A stretch of 64,000 nt of DNA from JANNSX01 sp041397825 (GTDB taxonomy: Bacteria > Pseudomonadota > Alphaproteobacteria > Rhizobiales > Hyphomicrobiaceae), in assembly GCA_041397825.1 (NCBI GenBank), contig JAWKVX010000007.1, forward strand, positions 124,001-188,000, in the 5' to 3' direction. Below the pieces are notes generated by a model. That model made no database searches and was not told the DNA's origin. It was given only the letters and a program-made list of their open reading frames with translations. Positions 9,392 through 18,487 of this stretch are shown in pieces. The translations under genes and the position numbers were made by a program. Every line of letters starts with the position of its first letter. Within the stretch, counting starts at the first letter, position 1.

Positions 9392-10111
9392 TCATGGCTT
9401 TTCTCCCTTGAGCCAGCTCTTGAGCTTGTCGGCGAGCGCGCCTCCGGCCGATTTCGGTTCCGGCGCCCTCACTTTGGCTAAGGTTGCAGGCTTCGCCTTC
9501 GGCGGCCCCGCCGTCATCTTGGCGGGCGCCTCCTGTGTATCGGCCTCACCGAGAAGCAGCGCCACCTTGGTCAGGAAGCGTGACGGATCGCCCTTGGCAA
9601 GGAAAGGTGCTGCCTCGGCGATGGCATCGAGCATGGCCGCGACCCAGTCACGCTCACTCTTGGCGAAGTCGTTCAGCACATAATGGGCAACCGCGTCCTT
9701 CGAGCCCGGATGGCCGACGCCGATGCGGACGCGCTGATAGTCGTTGTCGAGGTGAGCGCTGATCGATCTCAAGCCGTTGTGCCCGGCATTGCCGCCGCCG
9801 GTCTTCACCTTGATCCGGCCCGGTGCGAGGTCGATCTCGTCATAGATGACGATAACGTCGCCGATGTCGAGCTTCAGGAAGCGTACGGCCTCGCCGACCG
9901 AGCGACCGGACTCGTTCATATAGGTCTGCGGCTTCAGCAGCAGGCACTTCTCGCCAGCGAGCTCTCCTTCGCTCGCGAGTGCCTGGAACTTCTTCCGCCA
10001 AGCCGGGAAGCCATGGACGTGAGCGATGCGGTCGACCGCCATGAAGCCGACATTGTGCCGGTTCAGGGCATGCTCGTCGCCCGGGTTGCCGAGGCCGACG
10101 ATCAGCTTCAT
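9392..10111 (-). CDS. pth: Peptidyl-tRNA hydrolase
   Basis: Cleaves peptidyl-tRNA released by stalled ribosomes. The N-terminus MKLIVGLGNPGDEHALNRHNVGF contains the catalytic His19 region; YDEIDLAPGRIKVK and GHNGLRSI are also conserved. The length is 239 aa against roughly 190-200 for the typical enzyme: about 45 extra C-terminal residues are rich in Pro, Ala and Lys and probably disordered. Such tails occur in alphaproteobacterial Pth. Confidence 0.95.
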   Translation of the reverse strand: MKLIVGLGNPGDEHALNRHNVGFMAVDRIAHVHGFPAWRKKFQALASEGELAGEKCLLLKPQTYMNESGRSVGEAVRFLKLDIGDVIVIYDEIDLAPGRIKVKTGGGNAGHNGLRSISAHLDNDYQRVRIGVGHPGSKDAVAHYVLNDFAKSERDWVAAMLDAIAEAAPFLAKGDPSRFLTKVALLLGEADTQEAPAKMTAGPPKAKPATLAKVRAPEPKSAGGALADKLKSWLKGEKP

Positions 10112-10210
10112 GGGGCGCGCGCTCGCATCGACTGAGGGGCCTTGGAACGAACGAGGCGGAGCGCCGCTGCGGCCCCGCCTCCTCGATCACAGTTGCCGTC
10201 GATGGACGGC

Positions 10211-10963
10211 CTACTTCTTCGCGGCAGGCTTGGCGGCGGCTTTGGCATCGCCACCGGCCTTCGGCGCGGCTGCACCCGCGGCCGCCTTGGCGCCTGCTGC
10301 GGGAGCACCTGGAGCCGCGGCGGTGCCGGGGGCCGCTGCGGCGGCCGCCTCGCCCTCGGCGGGTGCGGCACCTTCCGCTGCCACTTCGGCCTTCTCCTGC
10401 ATGGCACCGGCGATCGTCGCCAGCGTGAAGTCGCGCGAGCGGATCACCGGCCGCACGGCGTCGGGCAGTTTCACATGTGAGATGTGGATCGAGGCACCGA
10501 TGTCGAGGCCTTCGAGATCGACGACGATATTCTCGGGGATCGCCTCGGCCGGCACATAGAGCTCGACCTCGTGGCGAACGATGTTGAGCACGCCGCCGCG
10601 CTTCAGACCGGGGGACTTGTCCTGATTGCGGAACTCGACCGGAACCGCAACCCGGATCTCAGCGCCTGCGGGCACGCGCAGGAAATCGATATGGGTCAGC
10701 GTGTCCATGACGGGATCGACCTGGACGTCGCGCGGCAGCACACGGGTATTCTTGCCATCGAGCTCGATGTTGAGAAGGGTCTGAAAGAAATGTCCGGTCT
10801 GGTACGGCTTCCAGACGTCGGCATAGACGACGTTGATCGGCGTCGGGTTTTCTTTGTTGCCGTAGATGACGGCGGGCACGAGACCCTCGCGGCGCGCGCC
10901 CCGTGCGGTCCCCTTACCGACACGCGCGCGAGCCTGGGCCTTGATTTGGACGAGTTCAGCCAT
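10211..10963 (-). CDS. rplY: Ribosomal protein bL25 (Ctc form)
   Basis: 50S protein binding 5S rRNA. The first 95 or so residues form the L25 domain and the next section the TL5/CTC beta domain (VPVEFRNQDKSPGLKRGG, LEGLDIGASIHISHVKLP). The 250-aa length reflects an Ala/Pro-rich low-complexity C-terminal tail of about 60 residues, common in Alphaproteobacteria. It is first in the run with pth and ychF. An imperfect GAGGCGG/CCGCCTC hairpin lies between it and pth but has no T-run, so I do not call a terminator. Confidence 0.95.
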   Translation of the reverse strand: MAELVQIKAQARARVGKGTARGARREGLVPAVIYGNKENPTPINVVYADVWKPYQTGHFFQTLLNIELDGKNTRVLPRDVQVDPVMDTLTHIDFLRVPAGAEIRVAVPVEFRNQDKSPGLKRGGVLNIVRHEVELYVPAEAIPENIVVDLEGLDIGASIHISHVKLPDAVRPVIRSRDFTLATIAGAMQEKAEVAAEGAAPAEGEAAAAAAPGTAAAPGAPAAGAKAAAGAAAPKAGGDAKAAAKPAAKK

Positions 10964-11134
10964 GGCGGTCGCTCACTTGATTGAGTTGTTCGGGATTGGC
11001 CCTGAGGCCGGTCCGGGCGCCACCTCCAGGGGTGTCGGAGCGTCCGGATGGCGGGTTTATAGCGATCAATCCCGGTTCTGGCAACGTCGCCGCCGCCAGA
11101 CCACCCGTTGCCTGGTCGCACAACCCGGGGGTGG

Positions 11135-11710
11135 TCAGGTCGCGCCCGGGGTGAGCGCGACGATCTCCCAGGCGAGCCGGTCGCTCTCGCTGTCGATCCG
11201 GACACGATCAAGCACGGGCCAGCCCGTTCCGGCGACGGCTCGGCGAACGCGCTCGTAGCCGGTCCGCCAGTTGGGCTTGTCAGGGCGCGGCAAAACGCTC
11301 GAGATCAGGACCAGATCGATCGCACCGGTTGCGCGCCACAGCCGATCCAGATGCCGGCCCGGGTCCTCGACATAGTAGAGCACCTCCGAGGCGACGAGGG
11401 CCGCGAGCGGGCCCGCCGGCGGCTGGTAGCGCTCGACCGCTTGTGCCTTGCGCGTCACCTCGATCCGGTCGTGGCGGAGCCCGGAGAGCAGGCCGGCGTC
11501 GATATCGACGGCCTCGTAGGCGCTGACCTGGGCCGGATCCAGCCAAGCGAGCAAGTGACCGTGGCCGGATCCGAGCTCGACGACGCGGCCGGGCGGAGCC
11601 AGCGACTTCAGCAGGCTGGCGATGACGGCGTAGCGAAGCTGCTCCGAAGGGCGGGTCAGGTAGGTCCAGCGCTCGACTGAACTGGACACGATGACAGGGG
11701 GGCGGGCCAT
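11135..11710 (-). CDS. Class I SAM-dependent methyltransferase
   Basis: A 191-aa Rossmann methyltransferase. Motif I is VVELGSGHGHLLAWL, motif II YEAVDIDAG and motif IV LAALVASEVLYYVEDPG. This resembles small NodS-like or Ubie/TPMT-like methyltransferases, but the substrate cannot be named. The start is the ATG at 11710 (MARPPVIV); longer in-frame extension upstream would run into the prs gene and reads as low-quality sequence. It lies about 70 bases after prs. Confidence 0.75.
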   Translation of the reverse strand: MARPPVIVSSSVERWTYLTRPSEQLRYAVIASLLKSLAPPGRVVELGSGHGHLLAWLDPAQVSAYEAVDIDAGLLSGLRHDRIEVTRKAQAVERYQPPAGPLAALVASEVLYYVEDPGRHLDRLWRATGAIDLVLISSVLPRPDKPNWRTGYERVRRAVAGTGWPVLDRVRIDSESDRLAWEIVALTPGAT

Positions 11711-11778
11711 GCCGCAGTATAGCAAATGAAATTCGATCGTTGCGGCCGATTTCGTCCTCGGCACAGCATCGTGAACTC

Positions 11779-12711
11779 TCAGTCGAACAGGGTCGAGACT
11801 GACTTCTCCTCGGCGATCCGCTTGATCGCCTCGCCAATCAGCGGCGCTATCGGCAGCACGCGGAAGTTGGAGGCGGCCTTCACGGCCTGGGTGGGCTGGA
11901 TCGAATCGGTGATGACGAGCGTTGACAGCTTCGACGCCGTGATGCGTGCGACCGCGCCGCCGGACAACACGCCATGGGTGATGTAGCCCATGACCTCCGT
12001 GGCGCCCTTCTTCAGCAGAGCCTCGGCGGCATTGCACAACGTGCCGCCGGAATCGACGATGTCGTCGACGAGCATGCAGCGCATGCCCTCGACGTCGCCG
12101 ATGACGTTCATGACCTCGGATTCGCCCGCCCGCTCTCGCCGCTTGTCGACGATGGCCAGTGGAACACCGAGCCGGCTGGCCATCTGACGGGCCCGGACGA
12201 CGCCGCCGACGTCGGGCGAGACGACCATGACCTTGTTGAGCTCGTAGCGCTCCCGGATGTCGCGAACGATCACCGGCGCGGCGAAGAGGTTGTCGACGGG
12301 GATGTCGAAGAAGCCCTGAATCTGCCCGGCATGGAGATCGAGTGTCAGTACACGGTCGGCACCAGCGCGGGTGATGAGGTTGGCGACGAGCTTGGCGGAG
12401 ATCGGCGTCCGAGGGCTCGAGCGGCGATCCTGCCGCGCATAGCCGAAATAGGGCATGACCGCCGTGATGCGCCGCGACGACGAGCGCTTCAGGGCGTCGA
12501 TGATGATCAGCAGCTCCATCAGGTGGTCGTTGGCCGGGAACGACGTGGACTGGATGACGAAAATGTCCTCGCCGCGGACGTTCTCCTGGATTTCGACGAA
12601 GATCTCCATGTCGGCGAAGCGGCGGACGAGGCTCTTGGTGAGGGGTTGCTCGATCTCGGCGCCGATGGCGTCGGCCAGCGGCCTGTTGCTATTGCCGGCG
12701 ACGAGCTTCAT
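11779..12711 (-). CDS. prs: Ribose-phosphate pyrophosphokinase
   Basis: 310 aa, family length. Makes PRPP from ribose-5-phosphate and ATP for nucleotide, His and Trp synthesis. Visible motifs: KLVAGNSNRPLADAI, the FSDGE-region equivalent VEIQENVRGEDIFV, VLTLDLHAGQIQGFFDIPVDN, and the PRPP-binding loop CMLVDDIVDSGGTL. Oriented with the rplY group but separated from it by the methyltransferase and intergenic DNA. Confidence 0.95.
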   Translation of the reverse strand: MKLVAGNSNRPLADAIGAEIEQPLTKSLVRRFADMEIFVEIQENVRGEDIFVIQSTSFPANDHLMELLIIIDALKRSSSRRITAVMPYFGYARQDRRSSPRTPISAKLVANLITRAGADRVLTLDLHAGQIQGFFDIPVDNLFAAPVIVRDIRERYELNKVMVVSPDVGGVVRARQMASRLGVPLAIVDKRRERAGESEVMNVIGDVEGMRCMLVDDIVDSGGTLCNAAEALLKKGATEVMGYITHGVLSGGAVARITASKLSTLVITDSIQPTQAVKAASNFRVLPIAPLIGEAIKRIAEEKSVSTLFD

Positions 12712-12792
12712 GGAGCGACCTCGGATTCTCGAGCCGATGGAAGGGTCTGGCAGGCTGGTGCCGCGTGCGACAGGCGGTCCATAACAAGCAGA

Positions 12793-12815
12793 CCCGGGTC
12801 TGTAAACGACCCGGG
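12793..12815 (-). terminator. Perfect 8-bp hairpin between lipoprotein gene and prs
   Basis: CCCGGGTC and GACCCGGG arms with a seven-base loop. On the minus strand it is followed by TCTGCTTGTT, modestly T-rich. It lies about 80 bases before the prs start and about 150 after the lipoprotein stop, so it could end the upstream transcript or act in the prs leader. The inner CAGACCCGGGTCTG is itself a palindrome and could be a protein site instead. Confidence 0.4.
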
Positions 12816-12967
12816 CCGCGATTCATGTCAGTTGCGTGAAGGCGTTACGCCGCAGCATGGACATCTGCGCAGCCATCGCCATCGTCAGCCACGATGGCCC
12901 GCTCGTAACAGATGGTCGGGTCCGTTCGCGTCCGTCCCTCGGACGGGCGGCCGCGCCCGAGCATGGC

Positions 12968-14092
12968 CTAGTTGGAGGCGGCGCGCTTGCCGTCCTTCAT
13001 GATCTTCACGATCTTCGGCACCGCACCTGCGGCCGCGGCCTCGGCAGTCCTTCCCCAGGCGCCATCGAGCGATCCCTGCGGGATGACCGGATTCTGCTTT
13101 GCCGAGTTCAGATACTGTCCGGCCGGGTCGTGCACGGCCCAGGAGATGACGATCTTCTGCTTGCCGCCTTCGGCCGGCGCAACACTGACCTTGCCCTTCA
13201 CGCTGAAGGCGCCAGGCGTCGGCGTCTCTGTCACCTGATAGCCCTGGCCGACGAGCTGTTTGCGAATCGCGCGTGTCAGCGAGACCTGACCGTCGCCGGG
13301 AGCACCGACCACCTCGGGGACCCAGACGAGCCGACTGTTCGACGTCAGCGCGGCGCTAGCCTGATCGCCGAGAACCTGGCCACTCTGCAGTGGAGCGCTC
13401 TCGCTGCCGCCGAGCTGCACGTTGGCGGCCTGCACTCCGGTGCCGGCCTGATCGAGGCTGCTCTGGCCGCCGGCCACGGTCGACGATCCGCCGGATGTGC
13501 CGAGCGTCGGCTCCGAGCCTGCGCTCGAGGTACCGCCCGCGACGAGCGGCGCGCTGGCACCACCCGGCTGGGTTGGCACCCAAGCCGCGAGCTGCGTCGC
13601 TGTCGATGCAGCGATGCGGGACAGCACACCGGCGTCAACGGTCGACCAGGGATCGCCCGCAGCCTTGCCGGGCGCAAACTCCTCGCCGGTGATGCGATGC
13701 GCCCGCTGGCCACTGCGGTCGCTGATGTCCCAGATATAGGAGAGCTTGCTGCCCGACTTCTCGGGGGCGGCTACGATGTAGCCCTTGACCGTGTAGTCAG
13801 CGGCTTCGGAGGCCGTCTGCGCGACCGGAATGCCTTGCTTTTGCACCTCGCTGACGAGGCCCGCGGTCAGCTGCGCTGAGACGTTGGCCGGTGCGCCGAT
13901 CAGCGGCACGAATGCCAGCTTCGCCTTCTGCGGCTCGGGTGCCACGGCAGCCTGTGGACCACTGTCGGCGCCGCCTCCGAAGACCGAATCGTTGCCGCAG
14001 CCTGCCAAAGTGCCGGCGGCGAGACCCATCGAAATCAAAAGCGCTGCCGAGCGGACGATGCGCTGCGCAGCACCAACAAATGCTCTCGTCAC
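12968..14092 (-). CDS. Hypothetical lipoprotein
   Basis: A 374-aa protein with a lipoprotein signal: RSAALLISMGLAAGTLAGC, where LAGC is a lipobox. I choose the GTG at 14092 (MTRAFVGAAQ...) because an AGGGGGG ribosome site lies nine bases upstream and the signal sequence then falls at the N-terminus; the frame stays open further upstream without coding character. The mature protein contains two similar regions reading VPxxVGAPxxxxxxLTxxI or similar (residues about 60-90 and 240-270), suggesting an internal duplication. It lies downstream of pgeF on the same strand. Function unknown. Confidence 0.75.
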   Translation of the reverse strand: MTRAFVGAAQRIVRSAALLISMGLAAGTLAGCGNDSVFGGGADSGPQAAVAPEPQKAKLAFVPLIGAPANVSAQLTAGLVSEVQKQGIPVAQTASEAADYTVKGYIVAAPEKSGSKLSYIWDISDRSGQRAHRITGEEFAPGKAAGDPWSTVDAGVLSRIAASTATQLAAWVPTQPGGASAPLVAGGTSSAGSEPTLGTSGGSSTVAGGQSSLDQAGTGVQAANVQLGGSESAPLQSGQVLGDQASAALTSNSRLVWVPEVVGAPGDGQVSLTRAIRKQLVGQGYQVTETPTPGAFSVKGKVSVAPAEGGKQKIVISWAVHDPAGQYLNSAKQNPVIPQGSLDGAWGRTAEAAAAGAVPKIVKIMKDGKRAASN

Positions 14093-14328
14093 GGGTGACA
14101 ACCCCCCTGTCCGTGTGACGCGATGATCTCCGGCACGAAAACCTACTAACGCAACTAAAGGCTCGCAAGAGCAAAACACGTGTACAAAGCAAATGCGGCG
14201 AACAAAATGCCGGGACACTTTTGCCTTACTAGCTGCTCTCACCTAGCCCGTCCAATGAATTCCCCGGACCAAGCGCCGAAGCCGCGAACGACAGGGGAAA
14301 ACCCCATCTTCCGCTGTGGATATGTGGC

Positions 14329-15126
14329 TTATTTCAAGACGATGGCGGATATTTGTCGCCCGTAGTCGGCCTCTTTCCGGTGCGTGGACCGACGATAGGA
14401 GAAGAATCGCTGCTCGTCGGCATATGTATCCACGGCAAGGACCTCGATGCCGGTGATGCCGGCGCGGTCCAAGCGCCAGCGGCAAAAGCCGGGGAGGTCG
14501 AAGCGGCTTCGCCGGCCGGCGGAAAAGTGGAAAAAGGCACGGCTCTCCGGTACCCCGGCCAGCAGCTCTTGTTCGAAATCGGCGCCCACTTCGAACGAAT
14601 CGGGGCCGATCATGGGGCCGATAGCGGCCATGATTCGCGAGCGGCGGGCCCCCAACCGCTCCATCGCCTCGACGGTTGCTTCGAGTACGCCGGCCCGGGC
14701 GCCGCGCCAACCGGCATGCGCGGCAGCGGCGACGCCAGCCTCGATGTCGGCAAAGAGGACGGGAGCGCAATCCGCGGTCAGCACAGCGACGGCGAGGCCC
14801 GGCGTTCGGGTGACGAGGGCATCGACCCGCGGGCGATCTCCCGTCCAGGGCCTGTCGACGACGGCGACCTCGGCGCTATGGACCTGCCAGGGCGTGAGCA
14901 GGCGATCGGCCGCGACACCGAGCATCGAGGCCACCCGGCCGCGGTTCGCGCCGACGCGCTCCGGCAGGTCGGACGAGCCGGGCCCGCAGTTGAGGGACTG
15001 GTAGACACCATCGGACACGCCGCCTTGCCGGGTGAAGAACCGATGGGCGATGCCGGACAGCCGGCCGAGCGCCGGGGCCTGGAGGTGCTCGTCCACCGCA
15101 GATGGACTTTGTTCGGACATGCACAT
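14329..15126 (-). CDS. pgeF: Peptidoglycan editing factor PgeF (YfiH, polyphenol-oxidase family)
   Basis: A 265-aa copper/zinc 'laccase-domain' protein. Conserved features: HRFFTRQGGVSDG, TPWQVHSAEV, LTADCAPVLFAD, AAAHAGWRGARAGVLE and IGPMIGPDSFEVG, which include the His/Cys metal ligands. In E. coli the family removes mis-incorporated L-Ser from peptidoglycan precursors. Its start follows midA by 18 bases in an lgt-midA-pgeF operon, a conserved alphaproteobacterial order. A second in-frame ATG is two codons in. Confidence 0.9.
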   Translation of the reverse strand: MCMSEQSPSAVDEHLQAPALGRLSGIAHRFFTRQGGVSDGVYQSLNCGPGSSDLPERVGANRGRVASMLGVAADRLLTPWQVHSAEVAVVDRPWTGDRPRVDALVTRTPGLAVAVLTADCAPVLFADIEAGVAAAAHAGWRGARAGVLEATVEAMERLGARRSRIMAAIGPMIGPDSFEVGADFEQELLAGVPESRAFFHFSAGRRSRFDLPGFCRWRLDRAGITGIEVLAVDTYADEQRFFSYRRSTHRKEADYGRQISAIVLK

Positions 15127-15144
15127 GGGGTGGTGCTTACCAGA

Positions 15145-16209
15145 TCAGAGGCCGGGGAGTCTGCCCAGGCCCTTCGACCTTAGCCCCAGGACCTTGAACC
15201 GGCTGCCCATGCCGGCAGGATCGATCAGCCGGAGGGCGCCGGCCTCGATGTCGGCAGCGCGGGTCGGAGCGGAGAGCATCAGGCGCTGGGCACGCTCAAC
15301 CACGCCGAGCGCTCCCATGAACACCGCTTGCGGGACTGGACCGTCAGCCTCGAGCCCATGGCTGATAGCGCTCCTCGCCAGGGCCTCGAAATCGACCTGC
15401 GCGGAGAGATCCGTATCACCGGCATCCCTGAGCGGATCGGCGGTCCGGTGGCGGCGCACGGCCTGCAACGTGTCGCCTCGTCGCGTCGCAGTATGACCAT
15501 AATCGACGAAGAGCGCGGCGCACGGATAGGCGCGGCCACGGGCGGCAATGGCCGCGACGAGGTCGTCGACACCGGGCCTGAGTTCAAGGATGCTGTCATC
15601 GGGCGCGTCGGCGACCGGTGGCGCGGCGGACGGCACGTCGGAGATGCCAAAGGCCAGATCGCCGTCCCTGCCGAGCACGACAAGGCGCTCGTGCCAGCAG
15701 CCCGAGCGGGCGACGAGCTGGCGTAGGGGCAGGGCGTCGAGCACCTCGTTGGCGACGACGACCGATGGCCCTGCCGGCACGCCGGCCAGGTCGGGGTGCC
15801 ACTGTGGGAGACCCGGTGCGCCGGCGAGCGTCCGCTCCTGAATCGCCGTCAGCGCCGGGCTCGGCTCGACGAGGTGGACTCTAAGTCGATCGATCAGCCC
15901 CGGCACCACCCTCAACGCCCGAAGCGCATCGGACATCAGCGTGCCGCGCCCGGGTCCGATCTCGATCAGCCTGATCGGCAGGTCCTCGGCGAGCAGAGTG
16001 GCGACCGTGCCAGCCCAAAGCCCGATGAGCTCTCCGAAAATCTGGCTGATCTCGGGAGCGGTGATGAAGTCGCCGGCCCTGCCGATGGCCTCCTGACGCC
16101 GATAGTAGCCGTGCTCGGGGTGCGAGAGGCACAGTGTCATGTAATCGAGGACGCTAAGCGGCCCGGTTTGGGCAATCTCGGTCCTGATGATGTGATCGAG
16201 TGGCGACAT
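15145..16209 (-). CDS. MidA/NDUFAF7-type arginine methyltransferase
   Basis: A 354-aa SAM-dependent methyltransferase of the family that includes mitochondrial NDUFAF7/MidA, which methylates a complex I subunit. Landmarks: LCLSHPEHGYYRRQEAIGRAGDFITAPEISQIFGELIG at the N-terminus, SAM motif I IEIGPGRGTLM, and VVANEVLDALPLRQ. It starts directly after the lgt stop with no gap. The target in bacteria is not established. Confidence 0.9.
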   Translation of the reverse strand: MSPLDHIIRTEIAQTGPLSVLDYMTLCLSHPEHGYYRRQEAIGRAGDFITAPEISQIFGELIGLWAGTVATLLAEDLPIRLIEIGPGRGTLMSDALRALRVVPGLIDRLRVHLVEPSPALTAIQERTLAGAPGLPQWHPDLAGVPAGPSVVVANEVLDALPLRQLVARSGCWHERLVVLGRDGDLAFGISDVPSAAPPVADAPDDSILELRPGVDDLVAAIAARGRAYPCAALFVDYGHTATRRGDTLQAVRRHRTADPLRDAGDTDLSAQVDFEALARSAISHGLEADGPVPQAVFMGALGVVERAQRLMLSAPTRAADIEAGALRLIDPAGMGSRFKVLGLRSKGLGRLPGL

Positions 16210-17040
16210 CTAGCCGTCAGCAGTCGCCGGAGCCCGGCTGCGCACGACGAACCAGAGGCCGATCAGGATCATGGGGACCGAATAGAACATGCCGGCCGGG
16301 ATCGGGGCGTCCGGCCAGAACCAGAGCGTGTCCGGCTCGCGGAAGATCTCGCCCAAGATGCGAAAGGCCCCATAGAGGATCAGGAATGTGCCGATCAGCA
16401 AGCCGGGCCGCTGCAGGGCTTTCGATCGGTAGGTGAGAATCGCCAGGACCAGGAAGATCACCACACCTTCGAGCAGGCCCTCGTAGATCTGGCTCGGATG
16501 GCGTGGCTCGGGGCCGGCACCGGGAAAGATCATCGCCCACGGTACGTCGGTGACGCGGCCGTAAACCTCGGCATTGATGAAATTGGCGACACGACCGAAG
16601 AAGAGGCCGAAGGGCACGCCCGCCGCCGCCAGGTCGTATGCGGTCAGCACGGGCATTTTCACCGAGCGCGCAAAGAGCCATAACGCCAGCCCCACACCGA
16701 GCAGCCCGCCATGGAAGGCCATGCCGCCCTGCCAGACCTTGAAGACATCGAGGGGATAAGACAGGAAGTGCCCCGGCTCGTAGAGCAGCACGAAGCCCAA
16801 CCTCCCGCCCGCGACGACGCCGAGTGTGGTCCAAAGCAGCATGTTGTCGGCCTGATCGGGGCTCATCGGTGGCGCGCCGCCCCAGAGTCGGCCGTGCTTC
16901 AGGAGCTGGCGGATGTAGAGCCAGCCCAGCAGGAGGCCGGCCATGTAAGCCAAGCCGTACCATCTGACGGTGACTGGGCCGAGTGAGAAGGCCACCGGGT
17001 CGATGACGGGATAGTCGATGAGCAAGGGGATCGGCGGCAT
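16210..17040 (-). CDS. lgt: Prolipoprotein diacylglyceryl transferase
   Basis: A 276-aa inner-membrane enzyme adding diacylglycerol to the lipobox cysteine of prolipoproteins. The Lgt signature is visible as FFGRVANFINAEVYGRVTDVPWAMIFP, with several hydrophobic helices and HPSQIYEGLLEG. First gene of lgt-midA-pgeF, divergent from ubiK with about 170 bases between starts. Confidence 0.95.
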   Translation of the reverse strand: MPPIPLLIDYPVIDPVAFSLGPVTVRWYGLAYMAGLLLGWLYIRQLLKHGRLWGGAPPMSPDQADNMLLWTTLGVVAGGRLGFVLLYEPGHFLSYPLDVFKVWQGGMAFHGGLLGVGLALWLFARSVKMPVLTAYDLAAAGVPFGLFFGRVANFINAEVYGRVTDVPWAMIFPGAGPEPRHPSQIYEGLLEGVVIFLVLAILTYRSKALQRPGLLIGTFLILYGAFRILGEIFREPDTLWFWPDAPIPAGMFYSVPMILIGLWFVVRSRAPATADG

Positions 17041-17207
17041 CGATCTCGGCTTTCAGCGGCGTGGTCGCGCGCTTGGACACTGCGGCCCGGGGCTGGGGCC
17101 GTCAAGCATGGCTTGCCGGCCACACGGCCGACGGCCATAGTCGCCTGAGCCGATTGTGCTCGCCATCCGGTCGCATCGTCGCAACAGACAGTCGAAGGTT
17201 TTCAGAC

Positions 17208-17471
17208 ATGACCCAGACCAACAATCGCCTCTTCGACGAGTTGGCCAAGATGATGACGGATGCGGCCGGCGCTGCGCAGGGCTTCAAGCGCGAGGTCGAG
17301 ACGATGATCCGCAGCCAGGGCGAGAAATGGCTTCGAGATATGGACGTCGTTCAGCGCGAGGAGTTCGAGGCCGTCAAGGCGATGGCGGAGAAGGCGCGAG
17401 CGGAGAACGACGAGCTTCGTCAGAGGCTGGACGCGCTCGAGGCTCGTGTGGCGTCGACAAAGGCGCAATAA
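17208..17471 (+). CDS. ubiK: Ubiquinone biosynthesis accessory factor UbiK family protein
   Basis: An 87-aa protein: MTQTNNRLFDELAKMMTDAAG, an amphipathic helix, then a C-terminal coiled coil (AENDELRQRLDALEARV). This is the BMFP/UbiK pattern; UbiK helps ubiquinone synthesis under oxygen by assisting the UbiJ/lipid carrier complex. The position divergent from lgt and upstream of ybjN-proC is conserved in Alphaproteobacteria. Confidence 0.85.
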   Translation: MTQTNNRLFDELAKMMTDAAGAAQGFKREVETMIRSQGEKWLRDMDVVQREEFEAVKAMAEKARAENDELRQRLDALEARVASTKAQ

Positions 17472-17959
17472 CCGCCACACCTAGCCGACGCTCTTTCTAG
17501 TGGAGCCTAGTGGACCTTACGTCGCGCCAGAATCGTCAGCGCGGCCTCCACGCTACGGTTTTCTGCGCGGCTGGCCACAAGAGTCGCCCGCATGCCATGG
17601 CCGATCGGACGATCGCAACCGTCATCCACATTGTCGGGTCTACATACGGTCCGGATGGGTGAGTTCCTGCCGCGACCGGTGGTGGCTTCGCATGAGGTGC
17701 TCGACACGGCGATGCAGAGCACTCGGCTTTTCCACAAGTCTTCTCGCGCCAGCTCGAATTCGTCACGAATTCATTGTGAAATCGCCCACGCCGCCGAGTT
17801 ACACGTGGAGAAGGTCGGGCCCCGCTTGCGACTCATGACTCGCCAGAGTTAGTTCGCTCACGCGTTGCGCCGGGGTCGAAAGCCGGCGGCGCGATCGAGG
17901 CCGCAGAAGAGGCTCGGTAGCGCAGAGGTCAGACCCGCCGAGGGGAAAAAGGAAGACGC
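17472..17959. other. Intergenic region without a convincing gene
   Basis: About 490 bases between ubiK and the YbjN gene. Short open frames on both strands lack plausible starts, ribosome sites or recognisable protein character. No clear terminator hairpin was found; a promoter for ybjN-proC may lie at its right end but I cannot place one. Confidence 0.5.
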
Positions 17960-18457
17960 ATGGCATCCGCAGATCTGAGCTTTGGTCGGGCGTCCAATCC
18001 CATCGATCTGGTGGAGCGCATCGCCAACGACCAGGACTGGTCGTTCGAGCGCTCTGCCGACGAGGAGCTGACGCTCGTCGTCGCCGGGACGTGGACCGAC
18101 TATCACGTCTCGCTCAATTGGCGCGACGATCTCGAGACGCTGCATCTCGCCTGCGCCTTCGACTTCAAGATTCCCGACAACCGGTTGACAGAGGTCTATC
18201 GCCTGTTGGCGCAGATCAACGAGCATCTCTGGCTCGGGCATTTCGATCTCTGGGCCGGCGACGGCCTGCTGATGTACCGCCACGGCCTGATGCTCAATGG
18301 CGCAGTGGCGACGCCCAGACAGTGTGAGGCTCTGTTGCAGGCGGCGTTGGAGGCGTGTGAGCGCTACTACAAGGCCTTCCAATTTGTCGTCTGGGCCGGT
18401 AAGGAGGCTCGAGAGGCGCTGACCTCGACCATGTTCGAAACCGAGGGGCAGGCCTGA
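17960..18457 (+). CDS. YbjN domain-containing protein
   Basis: A 165-aa cytoplasmic protein of the YbjN/type III secretion chaperone-like fold: NPIDLVERIANDQDWSFER, VSLNWRDDLETLHLACAFDFKIP and LLAQINEHLWLGHFDLW. The family is conserved next to proC in Alphaproteobacteria, and its biochemical role is unknown. It begins 488 bases after ubiK and is followed 30 bases later by proC, so these two are likely co-transcribed. Confidence 0.8.
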   Translation: MASADLSFGRASNPIDLVERIANDQDWSFERSADEELTLVVAGTWTDYHVSLNWRDDLETLHLACAFDFKIPDNRLTEVYRLLAQINEHLWLGHFDLWAGDGLLMYRHGLMLNGAVATPRQCEALLQAALEACERYYKAFQFVVWAGKEAREALTSTMFETEGQA

Positions 18458-18487
18458 CCCGCCCTCTGACAGGGCGAAAGATCCGTC